Positions 16,102 through 24,618 of a DNA stretch of 45,462 nucleotides are shown here, piece by piece; within the stretch, counting starts at the first letter, position 1, and each line of letters starts with the position of its first letter. The DNA comes from an uncultured Corynebacterium sp. (lineage in GTDB: Bacteria; Actinomycetota; Actinomycetes; Mycobacteriales; Mycobacteriaceae). The notes under the pieces were generated by a model. That model ran no database searches, was not told where the DNA came from, and saw only the letters and a list, made by a program, of their open reading frames with translations. The position numbers and the translations under genes were made by a program. Where the stretch lies: positions 1 through 45,462 of the forward strand of contig NZ_CALUAK010000006.1 in assembly GCF_943914015.1 (NCBI RefSeq). The letters are read 5' to 3'.

Positions 16102-16578
16102 GTGGGAAGTAGTACCGCCGACGGCCAGCGCTCATGTACCCTAACCCTTGTGGGTTCTTTAGTCTGGTTAATTGCAGCATTGGCACTCGGCGCTGCCGAG
16201 TTAGCGGTTGGTGACTTCACTCTTCTCATGCTGGCTCTCGCCGCTTTGGGCACCGCGGGTGTGTCGCTTATTGGTTTGCCCGTCGCCGTGGAAGTCATTG
16301 TCTTCGCTATTTTCGCCATTGGACTGCTTTTCCTGTTGCGTCCCTGGCTGCGTCGCCGCATGATGAAGAGCCCCATTTTGGATACCTCCCAAAAAGCTTT
16401 GGAGGGAAAGACCGGTCACGTGTTGGAAACCGTCGGGGGCCAGTCCGGGCAGATCCGCCTCGACGGTTCCATTTGGTCAGCCCGCAGTCTCGACCCGTCG
16501 CATGAGTTTCTCCCAGGTGAGATTGTGCGAGTGGTGAGCATCGAGGGGAACACGGCAGTCGTGTGGGAGGATGTCTAA
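16102..16578 (+). CDS. NfeD-like membrane protein
   Basis: This 158-residue protein has three hydrophobic helices (about 12-30, 34-55 and 57-76) followed by a basic RRRMM junction and a C-terminal OB-fold (about 95-158, GKTGHVLETVGGQSGQIRLDG through LPGEIVRVVSIEGNTAVV). This is the short NfeD1b type, lacking the protease domain, which normally works with SPFH/stomatin-like proteins in membrane organisation. The partner SPFH gene is the next gene downstream (233 nt). The GTG start at 16102 has GGTGGAGG close upstream. The 19-nt spacing after the DUF3097 gene indicates co-transcription. Confidence 0.9.
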   Translation: MGSSTADGQRSCTLTLVGSLVWLIAALALGAAELAVGDFTLLMLALAALGTAGVSLIGLPVAVEVIVFAIFAIGLLFLLRPWLRRRMMKSPILDTSQKALEGKTGHVLETVGGQSGQIRLDGSIWSARSLDPSHEFLPGEIVRVVSIEGNTAVVWEDV

Positions 16579-16810
16579 CCTCACCGGGGGATGATCCGCG
16601 CGCAAAGCTGTCCTGCTTGTCGACGCTCCACCGTCGCTTACCTGTCTCTTCCTTCACGGCTCACCGGAGGGCTATGGCTGGGGGAGCCGAAGACCACAAA
16701 CACGACCGCACCATTAGTCGTGGATTCTTCTCGGGCGGGGAGGGTGAAAAACACGTAGGCTGGGACGTGGAAATACTCCCGTTAACCAACCGAAAGGCGA
16801 TCGTAGGAAC

Positions 16811-18127
16811 ATGTCCTTTATTGTTCTCGGCCTTATCCTCCTCTTGGTTGTCGTCGTTGTAGCCCGCTCAATTGCACTTGTTCCGCAGGGGACAGCTGCG
16901 GTCGTTGAGCGGCTCGGTCGCTACACGCGCACCGTGGAGGGAGGCATCACCCTCCTTGTCCCGTTTGTTGATCGGATCAGGGCAAAGATTGATACGCGTG
17001 AGCGCGTCGTCAGCTTCCCGCCGCAGGCCGTCATTACAGAGGACAACCTCACCGTGGCCATTGATATCGTGGTCACCTTCCAGATCAATGATCCAAAGCT
17101 CGCGATCTATGGTGTCGACAACTACATCGTCGGTGTCGAGCAGATTTCTGTCGCCACCCTCCGCGACGTGGTCGGTGGCATGACACTCGAGGAGACACTC
17201 ACCTCCCGCGATGTCATTAACCGCAGGCTGCGTGGCGAGCTGGACTCTGCTACCACCAAGTGGGGGCTGAGGATTTCCCGTGTGGAACTTAAGGCCATCG
17301 ATCCGCCACCGTCCATTCAGCAGTCCATGGAAAAGCAGATGAAGGCGGACCGCGAGAAGCGCGCCATGATTCTTACTGCTGAAGGTCAGCGGGAGGCAGA
17401 TATCCGCACAGCTGAGGGTGAAAAGCAGGCCCGGATTCTTATGGCCGAGGGAGAGAAATCCGCAGCCATCCTCAGTGCTGAGGCCGAGCGTCAAGCGATG
17501 ATTCTGCGCGCAGAAGGTGAGCGTGCCGCCCGCTACCTTGAGGCACAGGGTGAGGCAAAGGCAATCCAGAAGATTAATGCCTCCATTAAGGCCGCCAAGG
17601 TCACTCCTGAGGTCCTGGCTTACCAGTACCTGGAGAAACTGCCGAAGATTGCAGAGGGGCAGTCATCCAAGGTGTGGATGATTCCGAGCGAATTCGGCGA
17701 CTCGTTGGAGAAGTTTGCCCGGTCCTTTGCTAAGAAGGACGAGGATGACGTGTTCCGGTACGAACCGGCGCCCGTCGATGATGAGGGGCTCGAGGTTGTT
17801 GCGGATAAGGTGACGGACAAGTGGTTCTCCACGGAGTCCGATCCAGAGATCGCCGCTGCTGTTGCCAAGGCCAACCGAGAGGCAACACGCCCGGTTGAAC
17901 CCGCGCCGCACGAGGCAGCCAAGGCCAAGCGTGACGAGAAGCTCGCAGCAGAACAAGCCACGCAAGCGGGGAGCAGCAACCATGTCGCCCTGGATGCACC
18001 ACAACCCCAGTTCCCGCTCACAGGAACGCAGCCCAGTGCGACCAGCACACCTGCTCCCCACCAAGGTGGTGCACACCAGGTGCGACCGGATGGAGAGGGG
18101 CGCCAGCTCCCGCACTTCGGAGAATAG
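16811..18127 (+). CDS. SPFH/band 7 domain protein (stomatin/QmcA type)
   Basis: This 438-residue protein is anchored by an N-terminal hydrophobic helix (residues 2-20). The SPFH domain spans about 22-200 (VPQGTAAVVERLGRYTRTVEGG, then DVVGGMTLEETLTSRDVINR), followed by a heptad-like region of repeated AEGE units (about 195-260) that mediates oligomerisation. A Pro/Ala/Gln-rich disordered tail (about 350-438) is longer than in typical QmcA-like members. Such proteins form large rings at the membrane and pair with NfeD; the gene just upstream encodes an NfeD protein. ATG 16811 has TAGGAAC just before it. A strong terminator follows. Confidence 0.93.
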   Translation: MSFIVLGLILLLVVVVVARSIALVPQGTAAVVERLGRYTRTVEGGITLLVPFVDRIRAKIDTRERVVSFPPQAVITEDNLTVAIDIVVTFQINDPKLAIYGVDNYIVGVEQISVATLRDVVGGMTLEETLTSRDVINRRLRGELDSATTKWGLRISRVELKAIDPPPSIQQSMEKQMKADREKRAMILTAEGQREADIRTAEGEKQARILMAEGEKSAAILSAEAERQAMILRAEGERAARYLEAQGEAKAIQKINASIKAAKVTPEVLAYQYLEKLPKIAEGQSSKVWMIPSEFGDSLEKFARSFAKKDEDDVFRYEPAPVDDEGLEVVADKVTDKWFSTESDPEIAAAVAKANREATRPVEPAPHEAAKAKRDEKLAAEQATQAGSSNHVALDAPQPQFPLTGTQPSATSTPAPHQGGAHQVRPDGEGRQLPHFGE

Positions 18128-18181
18128 CGCGATGTACCTCATCTCCATGTGGCGATAAAAGCATGAAAACTGCATAGTCTT

Positions 18182-18213
18182 ATGCCGGAAGGGTTTTCCT
18201 TCCGGCATTTTCT
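18182..18213. terminator. Terminator between the SPFH and HTH-protein genes
   Basis: ATGCCGGAAGG (18182-18192) pairs perfectly with CCTTCCGGCAT (18198-18208) around a 5-nt loop and is followed by TTTCTTT on the plus strand. Confidence 0.88.
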
Positions 18214-18242
18214 TTGTGGCAGCTCGTCGTGGACGAGAAGCC

Positions 18243-18803
18243 CTACAGTGCGTGAGAGACCTGCTGAAGAAGCTTGGTGGCGAGCTCCCAACCCGCGTTT
18301 TCTGCGTCCCAACCGGCTGCCTTCAACCGCTGACTCATGGCTTGCTTGCTGATGCCGAGCTCCTCTGCAGCCTCCACCTGGCTCAATCCGGTGCGCATGA
18401 GACCTGTCGCTTCACGCCCCTGGTCGGAACGCTTGCCCAGCACGAAGGCGATGAGCACAAAGGCATCCACAATGGCTCGTTCGTAAATCTCCTCATGGTC
18501 GGGAGTCGCAACGGTCACAGGAAGAGTTCGTGGCCCCTTCTTCGCAGCCTGTGCAGCAAACGCTCGCGCATCCTCGGCAGATGAGCCACATCCGAGACTG
18601 ATCATCCACTGCTCAGAGGATAAAAGCGCCATGATGATAGCGACAGCGGACTCGGAGGACGTGATGGGAGCAGAGATCGTATCGACATTGTGCACTTCAA
18701 AGTCGGCACCGTCGGTGATGGTGGAAAGAGCTTCGGCGGATCGTCGGACGATTTCTCCGCGACGTTTCTCCTTGCCTTTATACGTTGCTTGGACTGCAAA
18801 CAT
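18243..18803 (-). CDS. Hypothetical protein with C-terminal helix-turn-helix
   Basis: I place the start at ATG 18803, giving 186 residues, because GAGGG stands 7 nt before it and MFAVQATYKGKEKRRGE looks like a natural N-terminus; a longer in-frame version would begin at 18899. Residues about 1-100 resemble the N-terminal part of actinobacterial SatD-like proteins of unknown role. The C-terminal region has GLSQVEAAEELGISKQAMS (about 136-154), a clear helix-turn-helix of the sigma-70 region 4/MarR type. The protein is probably a DNA-binding regulator whose targets are unknown. It is a single gene convergent with the SPFH gene. Confidence 0.75.
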   Translation of the reverse strand: MFAVQATYKGKEKRRGEIVRRSAEALSTITDGADFEVHNVDTISAPITSSESAVAIIMALLSSEQWMISLGCGSSAEDARAFAAQAAKKGPRTLPVTVATPDHEEIYERAIVDAFVLIAFVLGKRSDQGREATGLMRTGLSQVEAAEELGISKQAMSQRLKAAGWDAENAGWELATKLLQQVSHAL

Positions 18804-18979
18804 CTCGCACCCTCTTTCCACACCTACACGTGTGTCGGATTCCCCGCGAGCGATGACCGCTATATCAGTAATCAACGCGCACGATGAGGTCTCCGACACG
18901 GCCTCACTAACACGTTCAGTCTACCCTCTAGCCTTTACCTGCGAAGGTAGGCTGGTTCGCAGCCATTCTGTGTCCATCC

Positions 18980-19738
18980 TTATCGGCTTGAGACAGGCGT
19001 GAGGTTGTTCGCAGAGCGGACGGGAAGCTTCGCATCGAGAACGAGTCCTGACACTCCGATAACGAGAAGAACCGCAGAGACGAGGAGAAGCGCTGGATTT
19101 ACGTTGCCAGTAAGAGTGTCGCCGAGAAGGACGATGGAAATCGTGTTGGGGGCAGAACCAATGAATGTTGCTGCTATATAAGGCAGGAACCGGATAGAAC
19201 TGACTGCCGTGGAGTAGTTGAGTACGAAGAAGGGGATACCCGCGATCATGCGCAGGCAGGTCACGGATAGCCACCCGCGTTGCCTCAGGCGTTCGTCAAT
19301 ACCGGATACCGCGGGATGAGTGAGTTTGGGAGCCATCCAGTCCCTGAGGAAGTGGCGAACGATGACGAAGGAGATAATGGCTGACACCGTTGTCGCGGTG
19401 AGGGCAAGAATACACCCTCGAATGGGCCCGAAGAAAATCCCCGACATGAGTGTAAAAAAGGTGCGGGGGATGGGGAATTGAGTGAAGACAACGTAGATGA
19501 GGAAATAGACGAGGAAAAACCAGTTTCCCGCTCTATCTGCCCATTGACGAAGTAACTCGACACTGGGGATATCCACAAAGATGAAGAGGATGACAGCGAT
19601 AGCGGCCGCGCCGGTAACGGCAAGCTTCTTCCATCCAGGGAAGGCATGAAAGGTGGCGATGGCATCGGTAATGACCGTGCGACAAAAATCGAGGAATTGC
19701 CCCACCCAGTGGATCGCCCTGTGGAAAATTTCTGTCAT
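18980..19738 (-). CDS. TVP38/TMEM64 family membrane protein (VTT domain)
   Basis: This integral membrane protein has about 252 residues and roughly six hydrophobic segments. The VTT/SNARE-associated domain is recognised by FPIPRTFFTLMSGIFFGPIRG (about 88-108), with the re-entrant GxxFGP motif, and by GIPFFVLNYSTAVSSIRF further on. Related DedA/VTT proteins move phospholipids or undecaprenyl phosphate across membranes, but the role of this member is unknown. The start is uncertain: I use ATG 19738, and an in-frame GTG at 19747 would add three residues; no good Shine-Dalgarno precedes either. The gene stands alone, divergent from the mutA region. Confidence 0.88.
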   Translation of the reverse strand: MTEIFHRAIHWVGQFLDFCRTVITDAIATFHAFPGWKKLAVTGAAAIAVILFIFVDIPSVELLRQWADRAGNWFFLVYFLIYVVFTQFPIPRTFFTLMSGIFFGPIRGCILALTATTVSAIISFVIVRHFLRDWMAPKLTHPAVSGIDERLRQRGWLSVTCLRMIAGIPFFVLNYSTAVSSIRFLPYIAATFIGSAPNTISIVLLGDTLTGNVNPALLLVSAVLLVIGVSGLVLDAKLPVRSANNLTPVSSR

Positions 19739-19747
19739 GGTGGCCAC

Positions 19748-20159
19748 ATTTTAAACCAGGATTCATGGCACCGTTAACCGGTGGTTCGTTACCGGAGCTG
19801 TCCTTCCGTAATATGAGCGCCTTCTCTTCTAGGCATCTAACGGTCAATCCCCAGGGAGAACGACTGCCAGGAAATGTTCGACTGTTGTCACAGATTGTTA
19901 AACAACGGTCGACATCGTGGTCTTTTCGGACTATTTTGTCGAATATTCGGAATAAAACGGGTGAGATCGGGCACACTTTTTTAGGCGACATCAGACCAAT
20001 TTTGGTAAATCTCCTGTTAACAGCCCATTTCTCGACAGTAAGACACACCTATTGGAAGTTTCGTGCCTCAAGCATTCTGTCAGTCATCTGGCTAGACTAG
20101 GTAAACGAATGTGTTTAGTCGGCTATCTACGCCGGCAGGAGCCGATAAAGGAGGATTGC
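19748..20159. other. Intergenic region upstream of the mutA region
   Basis: This 412-nt AT-richer stretch has no gene that I can support. TAGACT at 20093-20098 is a possible -10 for the small ORF and mutA. I looked for a cobalamin riboswitch, sensible before a B12-dependent enzyme, and did not find its conserved boxes. Confidence 0.5.
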
Positions 20160-20300
20160 GTGGCTGCAGAAATGTGCACTACGCACCCAACTGCTGGCAC
20201 ACTGGACGGCGTAGAGCATGAGGGCTCGGCAGGAACAAAGGAGATAGTGTTTCTGCCAGTGCTTATACGTACTGCACACTCGTGTTCATTAAATAATTAA
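20160..20300 (+). CDS. Possible small ORF (46 residues) with ideal Shine-Dalgarno before mutA
   Basis: The GTG at 20160 is preceded at 5 nt by AAAGGAGG, the strongest ribosome-binding sequence in this part of the window. The frame runs 46 codons to a TAA ending at 20300, 28 nt before the mutA start. The peptide begins MAAEMCTTHPTAGTLDG and has no recognisable domain. Its place in the mutA leader suggests a translated leader peptide or a small protein co-expressed with the mutase. The sequence shows only start, ribosome site and position; function is unknown. Confidence 0.4.
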   Translation: MAAEMCTTHPTAGTLDGVEHEGSAGTKEIVFLPVLIRTAHSCSLNN

Positions 20301-20328
20301 CCAGTAATAGGGAAGAAGGTTCATCCCC

Positions 20329-22188
20329 GTGACTGATGCGCACAACGGCACTCCGTTGCCGGCTGATTTCGAAGAAACTCAGCAAGATTGGTGCAAGGCA
20401 GCTGCGAAGGTCTTCGCTCGTGTCCACAAGAAGGACGTCGCCGACGTTCCGCTGGACATTTGGAAGCGCCTCATCCGCACCACTTACGATGAAATTAAGA
20501 TTAAGCCGCTCTTCACGCGCGCAGACGAGCTTGAGGAAGCTCCGGAGCCGGGCAAGTTCCCGTACCTCCGTGGTTCCCAGGGGCCGAGCGCCAAGGCAGA
20601 GGGCTGGGGGGTCACTGAGCGCTTCGGCGCTGAGGGTGACGCCAAGACCACCAACGAGAAGATCATGCATGCCCTTAACTACGGCACGAACTCTCTCGTT
20701 CTCGATCTCCGCGGCGACGATCACATCTCGCCCGCAGATCTGAAGCAGGCACTGGACAAGGTCCTGTTCGCTTACGCTCCGGTACGTCTCGAGGCTGGCA
20801 AGGATGCCAACGAGGCTGCCAAGGCTCTGCTCTCCCTCGCCGAGGGGCAGGAGAAGGAAGAGGAGATTCGCATCGAAATCGGTGCTTCGCCTCTCACCTC
20901 CGCCTACGACGAGTCCGAGTCCGTATCTCTGGACGAGGCAGTCGAGCTCGCCAAGCTGGGCAACGAGGCAAAGGCTGATGCCCGCGCCATTCTCGTTGAC
21001 GGTGTCGCGTTCTCCAACCAGGGTGCTTCCGACGGCGAAGAGGTCGGTTTCGTCCTCGCTGCTGCAGTTGAGTACCTCCGCAATCTTGTTGATGCTGGCC
21101 TGAGCGTCGAGGACGCTTTCAACCAGCTCTCCTTCCGCTTCGCCTCCACTGACGAGCAGTTCAACCAGATCACCAAGTTCCGCGCCGCTCGTATCCTCTG
21201 GGCTCGCGTTGCTGAAGTGCTTGGTGTTCCTGAGCTCGCAGCTCACACCCCGCAGCACGCCATCACCGCTCCGATCATGTTCACGCAGCGTGATCCCTGG
21301 GTGAACATGCTCCGCAGCACGGTGTCTGCATTCTCCGCCGGCGTCGGCGGAGCAACCGACATGGAGGTCCTGCCCTTCGACTTCGCTATCAAGGGTGGCC
21401 TGCCCAACACCTCCCGCGACTTCGTGCACCGCATCGCGCGCAACACGAACCTGCTTCTCATCGAAGAGTCGCACCTGGGCTACGTCATCGACCCAGCCGG
21501 TGGTGCCTACTACGCAGAGAAGCTGACCCAAGAGGTTGCGGACGTCGCGTGGAAGATCTTCACCGAGGTCGAGGCAAAGGGTGGCTTCAGCGCTGCTTCT
21601 GACTTCGTCCGCGAGACCCTCAATGCCACTTCCAAGGCACGCTACGAGGACATCTCCCGTCGTAAGAAGTCCGTCACGGCTATCAACGAGTTCCCGAACC
21701 TGGCTGAGAAGCCACTGTCCAAGGAAGCTCGCACAGAGCCCAAGGGCGTCCGTCGCTGGGCAGCCGAATTTGAGGCTATGCGCAACCGCTCCGACGATTA
21801 CCTCGAGGAGCACGGCGTCCGCCCGACCGTCGGCCTGATTCCGCTCGGCCCGTTGGCCAAGCACAACATCCGCACCGGCTGGATCACCAACCTCGTGGGT
21901 ACCGGCGGCATTGCCGTCAACAACCCGGGTCAGGTCGTCCCCGGTGAAGACGGCTTCAAGGAAGCTGCCGATGCCGCCGATATCCTCATCATCTGTGGCA
22001 ATGACAAGGAGTACGAGGCCAGCGGTCTCGAGGCTCTCAAGGCACTGCGTGAGACCGGAAAGATCATTCTTCTTGCTGGCTCTGAGAAGAGCTTCGAAGG
22101 CAAGGAGGATGCTCCCGATGGTTACCTCAACGTGAAGATCAACGCAGGCGAAACCCTGTCCGACATGCTCACCAAGCTTGGTGCCTAG
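20329..22188 (+). CDS. mutA: Methylmalonyl-CoA mutase small (beta) subunit
   Basis: This 619-residue protein is the non-catalytic subunit of the adenosylcobalamin-dependent mutase that converts (R)-methylmalonyl-CoA to succinyl-CoA, the last step of propionyl-CoA use (or, reversed, a source of methylmalonyl-CoA). The N-terminal half is a TIM-barrel relative of the large subunit (VLPFDFAIKGGLPNTSRDF, RIARNTNLLLIEESHLGYV). The C-terminal half is a degenerate B12 domain without the DxHxxG histidine motif, as is normal for the small subunit. The GTG start at 20329 has GGAAGAAGG about 9 nt upstream. The mutB start follows the stop by 17 nt, with the Shine-Dalgarno overlapping the stop codon, so translation is coupled. 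Confidence 0.96.
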   Translation: MTDAHNGTPLPADFEETQQDWCKAAAKVFARVHKKDVADVPLDIWKRLIRTTYDEIKIKPLFTRADELEEAPEPGKFPYLRGSQGPSAKAEGWGVTERFGAEGDAKTTNEKIMHALNYGTNSLVLDLRGDDHISPADLKQALDKVLFAYAPVRLEAGKDANEAAKALLSLAEGQEKEEEIRIEIGASPLTSAYDESESVSLDEAVELAKLGNEAKADARAILVDGVAFSNQGASDGEEVGFVLAAAVEYLRNLVDAGLSVEDAFNQLSFRFASTDEQFNQITKFRAARILWARVAEVLGVPELAAHTPQHAITAPIMFTQRDPWVNMLRSTVSAFSAGVGGATDMEVLPFDFAIKGGLPNTSRDFVHRIARNTNLLLIEESHLGYVIDPAGGAYYAEKLTQEVADVAWKIFTEVEAKGGFSAASDFVRETLNATSKARYEDISRRKKSVTAINEFPNLAEKPLSKEARTEPKGVRRWAAEFEAMRNRSDDYLEEHGVRPTVGLIPLGPLAKHNIRTGWITNLVGTGGIAVNNPGQVVPGEDGFKEAADAADILIICGNDKEYEASGLEALKALRETGKIILLAGSEKSFEGKEDAPDGYLNVKINAGETLSDMLTKLGA

Positions 22189-22205
22189 GAGGATTGAGAA
22201 AGAAA

Positions 22206-24434
22206 ATGGCAACCATTCCAAATTTTGCAGACGTAACTCGCCTTCCCGATGAGCCGTCCGCACCCGCCGCTGGTGGGGCACAGGTAAAGGATGAGCACAT
22301 CTGGGAGACGCCGGAAGGCATCGAGGTTAAGCGCGTATTCAACCGCGCCGACCGCGACGCTCTCTTGTCTGGGGAGAACCCGCACCCGCTGGATTCCTTC
22401 CCGGGCCTCCGCCCGTTCATGCGTGGCCCGTACGCCACCATGTACACCAACCGTCCGTGGACGATTCGTCAGTACGCTGGTTTCTCCACCGCTGCCGAGT
22501 CGAACGCGTTCTACCGCCGCAACCTGGCTGCTGGTCAGAAGGGCCTGTCCGTGGCCTTCGACCTCGCTACGCACCGTGGCTACGATTCCGATAACGAGCG
22601 CGTGCTCGGCGACGTGGGCATGGCCGGTGTGGCCATCGACTCCATCCTCGACATGCGCGAGCTGTTCCAGGGCATCGACCTTTCCAACGTGTCTGTGTCG
22701 ATGACGATGAACGGTGCTGTGCTCCCTATTCTCGCCCTCTACATTGTTGTGGCTGAGGAGCAGGGCGTTGAGCCGGAGCAGCTGGCAGGTACGATCCAGA
22801 ACGACATCCTCAAGGAGTTCATGGTTCGTAACACCTACATCTACCCGCCGAAGCCCTCCATGCGTATCATCTCCAACATCTTCGAGTACACCTCGTTGAA
22901 GATGCCGCGCTGGAACTCCATCTCCATTTCCGGCTACCACATCCAGGAAGCTGGTGCTACCGCTGACCTCGAGCTGGCCTACACGCTGGCCGATGGCATC
23001 GAGTACATCCGCGCTGGTGAGGACGTAGGCCTCGAGGTCGACAAGTTCGCACCGCGTCTGTCCTTCTTCTGGGGCATTTCCATGAACACCTTCATGGAGA
23101 TCGCAAAGCTGCGCGCTGGCCGTCTCCTGTGGAGCGAGCTCGTGGGCAAGTTCAACCCGAAGAACCCGAAGTCTCAGTCGCTGCGTACGCACTCCCAGAC
23201 CTCCGGTTGGTCTCTGACCGCTCAGGACGTGTACAACAACGTTCCACGTACCTGCATCGAGGCTATGGCTGCAACGCAGGGCCAAACCCAGTCGCTGCAC
23301 ACCAACGCCCTTGATGAGGCACTGGCTCTGCCGAGTGACTTCTCCGCACGTATTGCTCGTAACACCCAGCTGCTGCTGCAGCAGGAGTCCGGCACCGTTG
23401 CGCCGGTCGATGTCTGGGCAGGTTCTTACTACGTAGAGAAGCTGACTGCAGAGCTCGCTTCCCGTGCACGTAAGCACATCCAGGAGGTTGAGGAAGCCGG
23501 CGGTATGGCTCAGGCCACGATCGAAGGCATTCCGAAACTCCGTATCGAGGAGTCTGCTGCACGTACTCAGGCTCGCATCGACTCCGGCCGCCAGGCCCTC
23601 ATCGGTGTGAACAAGTACAACGCTCTGGAGGACGAGGAGATTGAGGTTCTCAAGGTTGAGAACTCCCGCGTTCGCCACGAGCAGCTGGAAAAGCTCAAGA
23701 AGCTGCGTGAAGAGCGTGATGAGGCTGAGGTTCAGAAGACCCTCGATGCCCTCACCTACGCTGCAGCACACGAGGACGAGAAGAAGCCGGGCGACCTGTC
23801 GCTCAACCTCCTCAAGCTCTCTGTTGACGCTGCACGCGCCAAGGCTACTGTGGGCGAAATCTCCATGGCTCTGGAGAAGGTCTTCGGCCGTCACGAGGCC
23901 GAGGTTAAGACCCTCTCCGGCGTCTACAAGGATGAGGTAGGAAAGGAGGGCAAGGTGGATAACGTTCAGCGCGCCGTCGCCCTGTCCGACGCTTTTGAGA
24001 AGGAAGAGGGTCGTCGTCCCCGTATCTTCATCGCGAAGATGGGTCAGGACGGCCACGACCGTGGTCAGAAGGTCGTCGCCTCCGCCTATGCCGATATGGG
24101 CATGGACGTCGACGTGGGACCGCTGTTCCAGACTCCTGCCGAAGCTGCACGTGCAGCCGTGGATGCCGACGTCCACGTTATCGGTGTGTCCTCACTCGCT
24201 GCTGGCCACCTCACGCTGGTGCCGGCACTGAAGGAAGAGCTGAAGAAGCTCGGCCGCGAGGACATCCTCATTTGCGTCGGCGGTGTCATCCCTCCGGGTG
24301 ACTACCAGGAGCTCTACGATATGGGTGTCATCGCGATCTACGGTCCTGGCTCTGTCATTGCAGACTCTGCCATCGACCTGATCCAAAAGGTTGCCGCCAA
24401 CATCGGTATTGAGCTCGACGTTCCTGAGAAGTAA
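22206..24434 (+). CDS. mutB: Methylmalonyl-CoA mutase large (alpha) subunit
   Basis: This 742-residue catalytic subunit has an N-terminal TIM barrel binding the CoA ester (AFYRRNLAAGQKGLSVAFDLA, then SVSMTMNGAVLPILALY) and a C-terminal cobalamin-binding domain. The cobalt-ligand motif DxHxxG is DGHDRG at residues 615-620, with His617 as lower axial ligand; GVSSLAAGHLTLVP and CVGGVIPPGDY complete the B12 fold. I start at ATG 22206 because MATIPNF resembles other MutB N-termini; an in-frame TTG at 22194 lies too close to the AGGAGG that overlaps the mutA stop. The partner mutA is upstream and the chaperone meaB 184 nt downstream. No truncation or altered catalytic motif is visible. Confidence 0.97.
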   Translation: MATIPNFADVTRLPDEPSAPAAGGAQVKDEHIWETPEGIEVKRVFNRADRDALLSGENPHPLDSFPGLRPFMRGPYATMYTNRPWTIRQYAGFSTAAESNAFYRRNLAAGQKGLSVAFDLATHRGYDSDNERVLGDVGMAGVAIDSILDMRELFQGIDLSNVSVSMTMNGAVLPILALYIVVAEEQGVEPEQLAGTIQNDILKEFMVRNTYIYPPKPSMRIISNIFEYTSLKMPRWNSISISGYHIQEAGATADLELAYTLADGIEYIRAGEDVGLEVDKFAPRLSFFWGISMNTFMEIAKLRAGRLLWSELVGKFNPKNPKSQSLRTHSQTSGWSLTAQDVYNNVPRTCIEAMAATQGQTQSLHTNALDEALALPSDFSARIARNTQLLLQQESGTVAPVDVWAGSYYVEKLTAELASRARKHIQEVEEAGGMAQATIEGIPKLRIEESAARTQARIDSGRQALIGVNKYNALEDEEIEVLKVENSRVRHEQLEKLKKLREERDEAEVQKTLDALTYAAAHEDEKKPGDLSLNLLKLSVDAARAKATVGEISMALEKVFGRHEAEVKTLSGVYKDEVGKEGKVDNVQRAVALSDAFEKEEGRRPRIFIAKMGQDGHDRGQKVVASAYADMGMDVDVGPLFQTPAEAARAAVDADVHVIGVSSLAAGHLTLVPALKEELKKLGREDILICVGGVIPPGDYQELYDMGVIAIYGPGSVIADSAIDLIQKVAANIGIELDVPEK

Positions 24435-24460
24435 ATCAACGGGACGCTCTAGCATGCGGT

Positions 24461-24494
24461 ACGGCCGTGCTTCTCACCTGGGGAGCGCGGCCGT
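24461..24494 (+). terminator. GC-rich hairpin between mutB and meaB, no T-run
   Basis: ACGGCCGTGCT (24461-24471) pairs with AGCGCGGCCGT (24484-24494), with one G-T pair. No T-run follows, so it may only reduce read-through or shield mRNA ends between mutB and meaB. Confidence 0.4.
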
Positions 24495-24618
24495 TGCCGT
24501 ATCACCGGCTCTGGAAATGCCCTAATCGGCCACTTTCCGGGCATATTTACGTAGACTTAAATAAAAGGTAATCAAATGTTTCGCTGCGGTACACGCAGCG
24601 TGTGTGAGGACTGTAGTT

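Noticed and set aside
19748..20328. Cobalamin riboswitch before mutA
   Set aside because: No B12-box or other conserved elements seen.
20263..24176. Long minus-strand open frames (672 and 663 codons) opposite mutA and mutB
   Set aside because: Shadows of the mutase genes; no motif, no ribosome site, wrong codon use.
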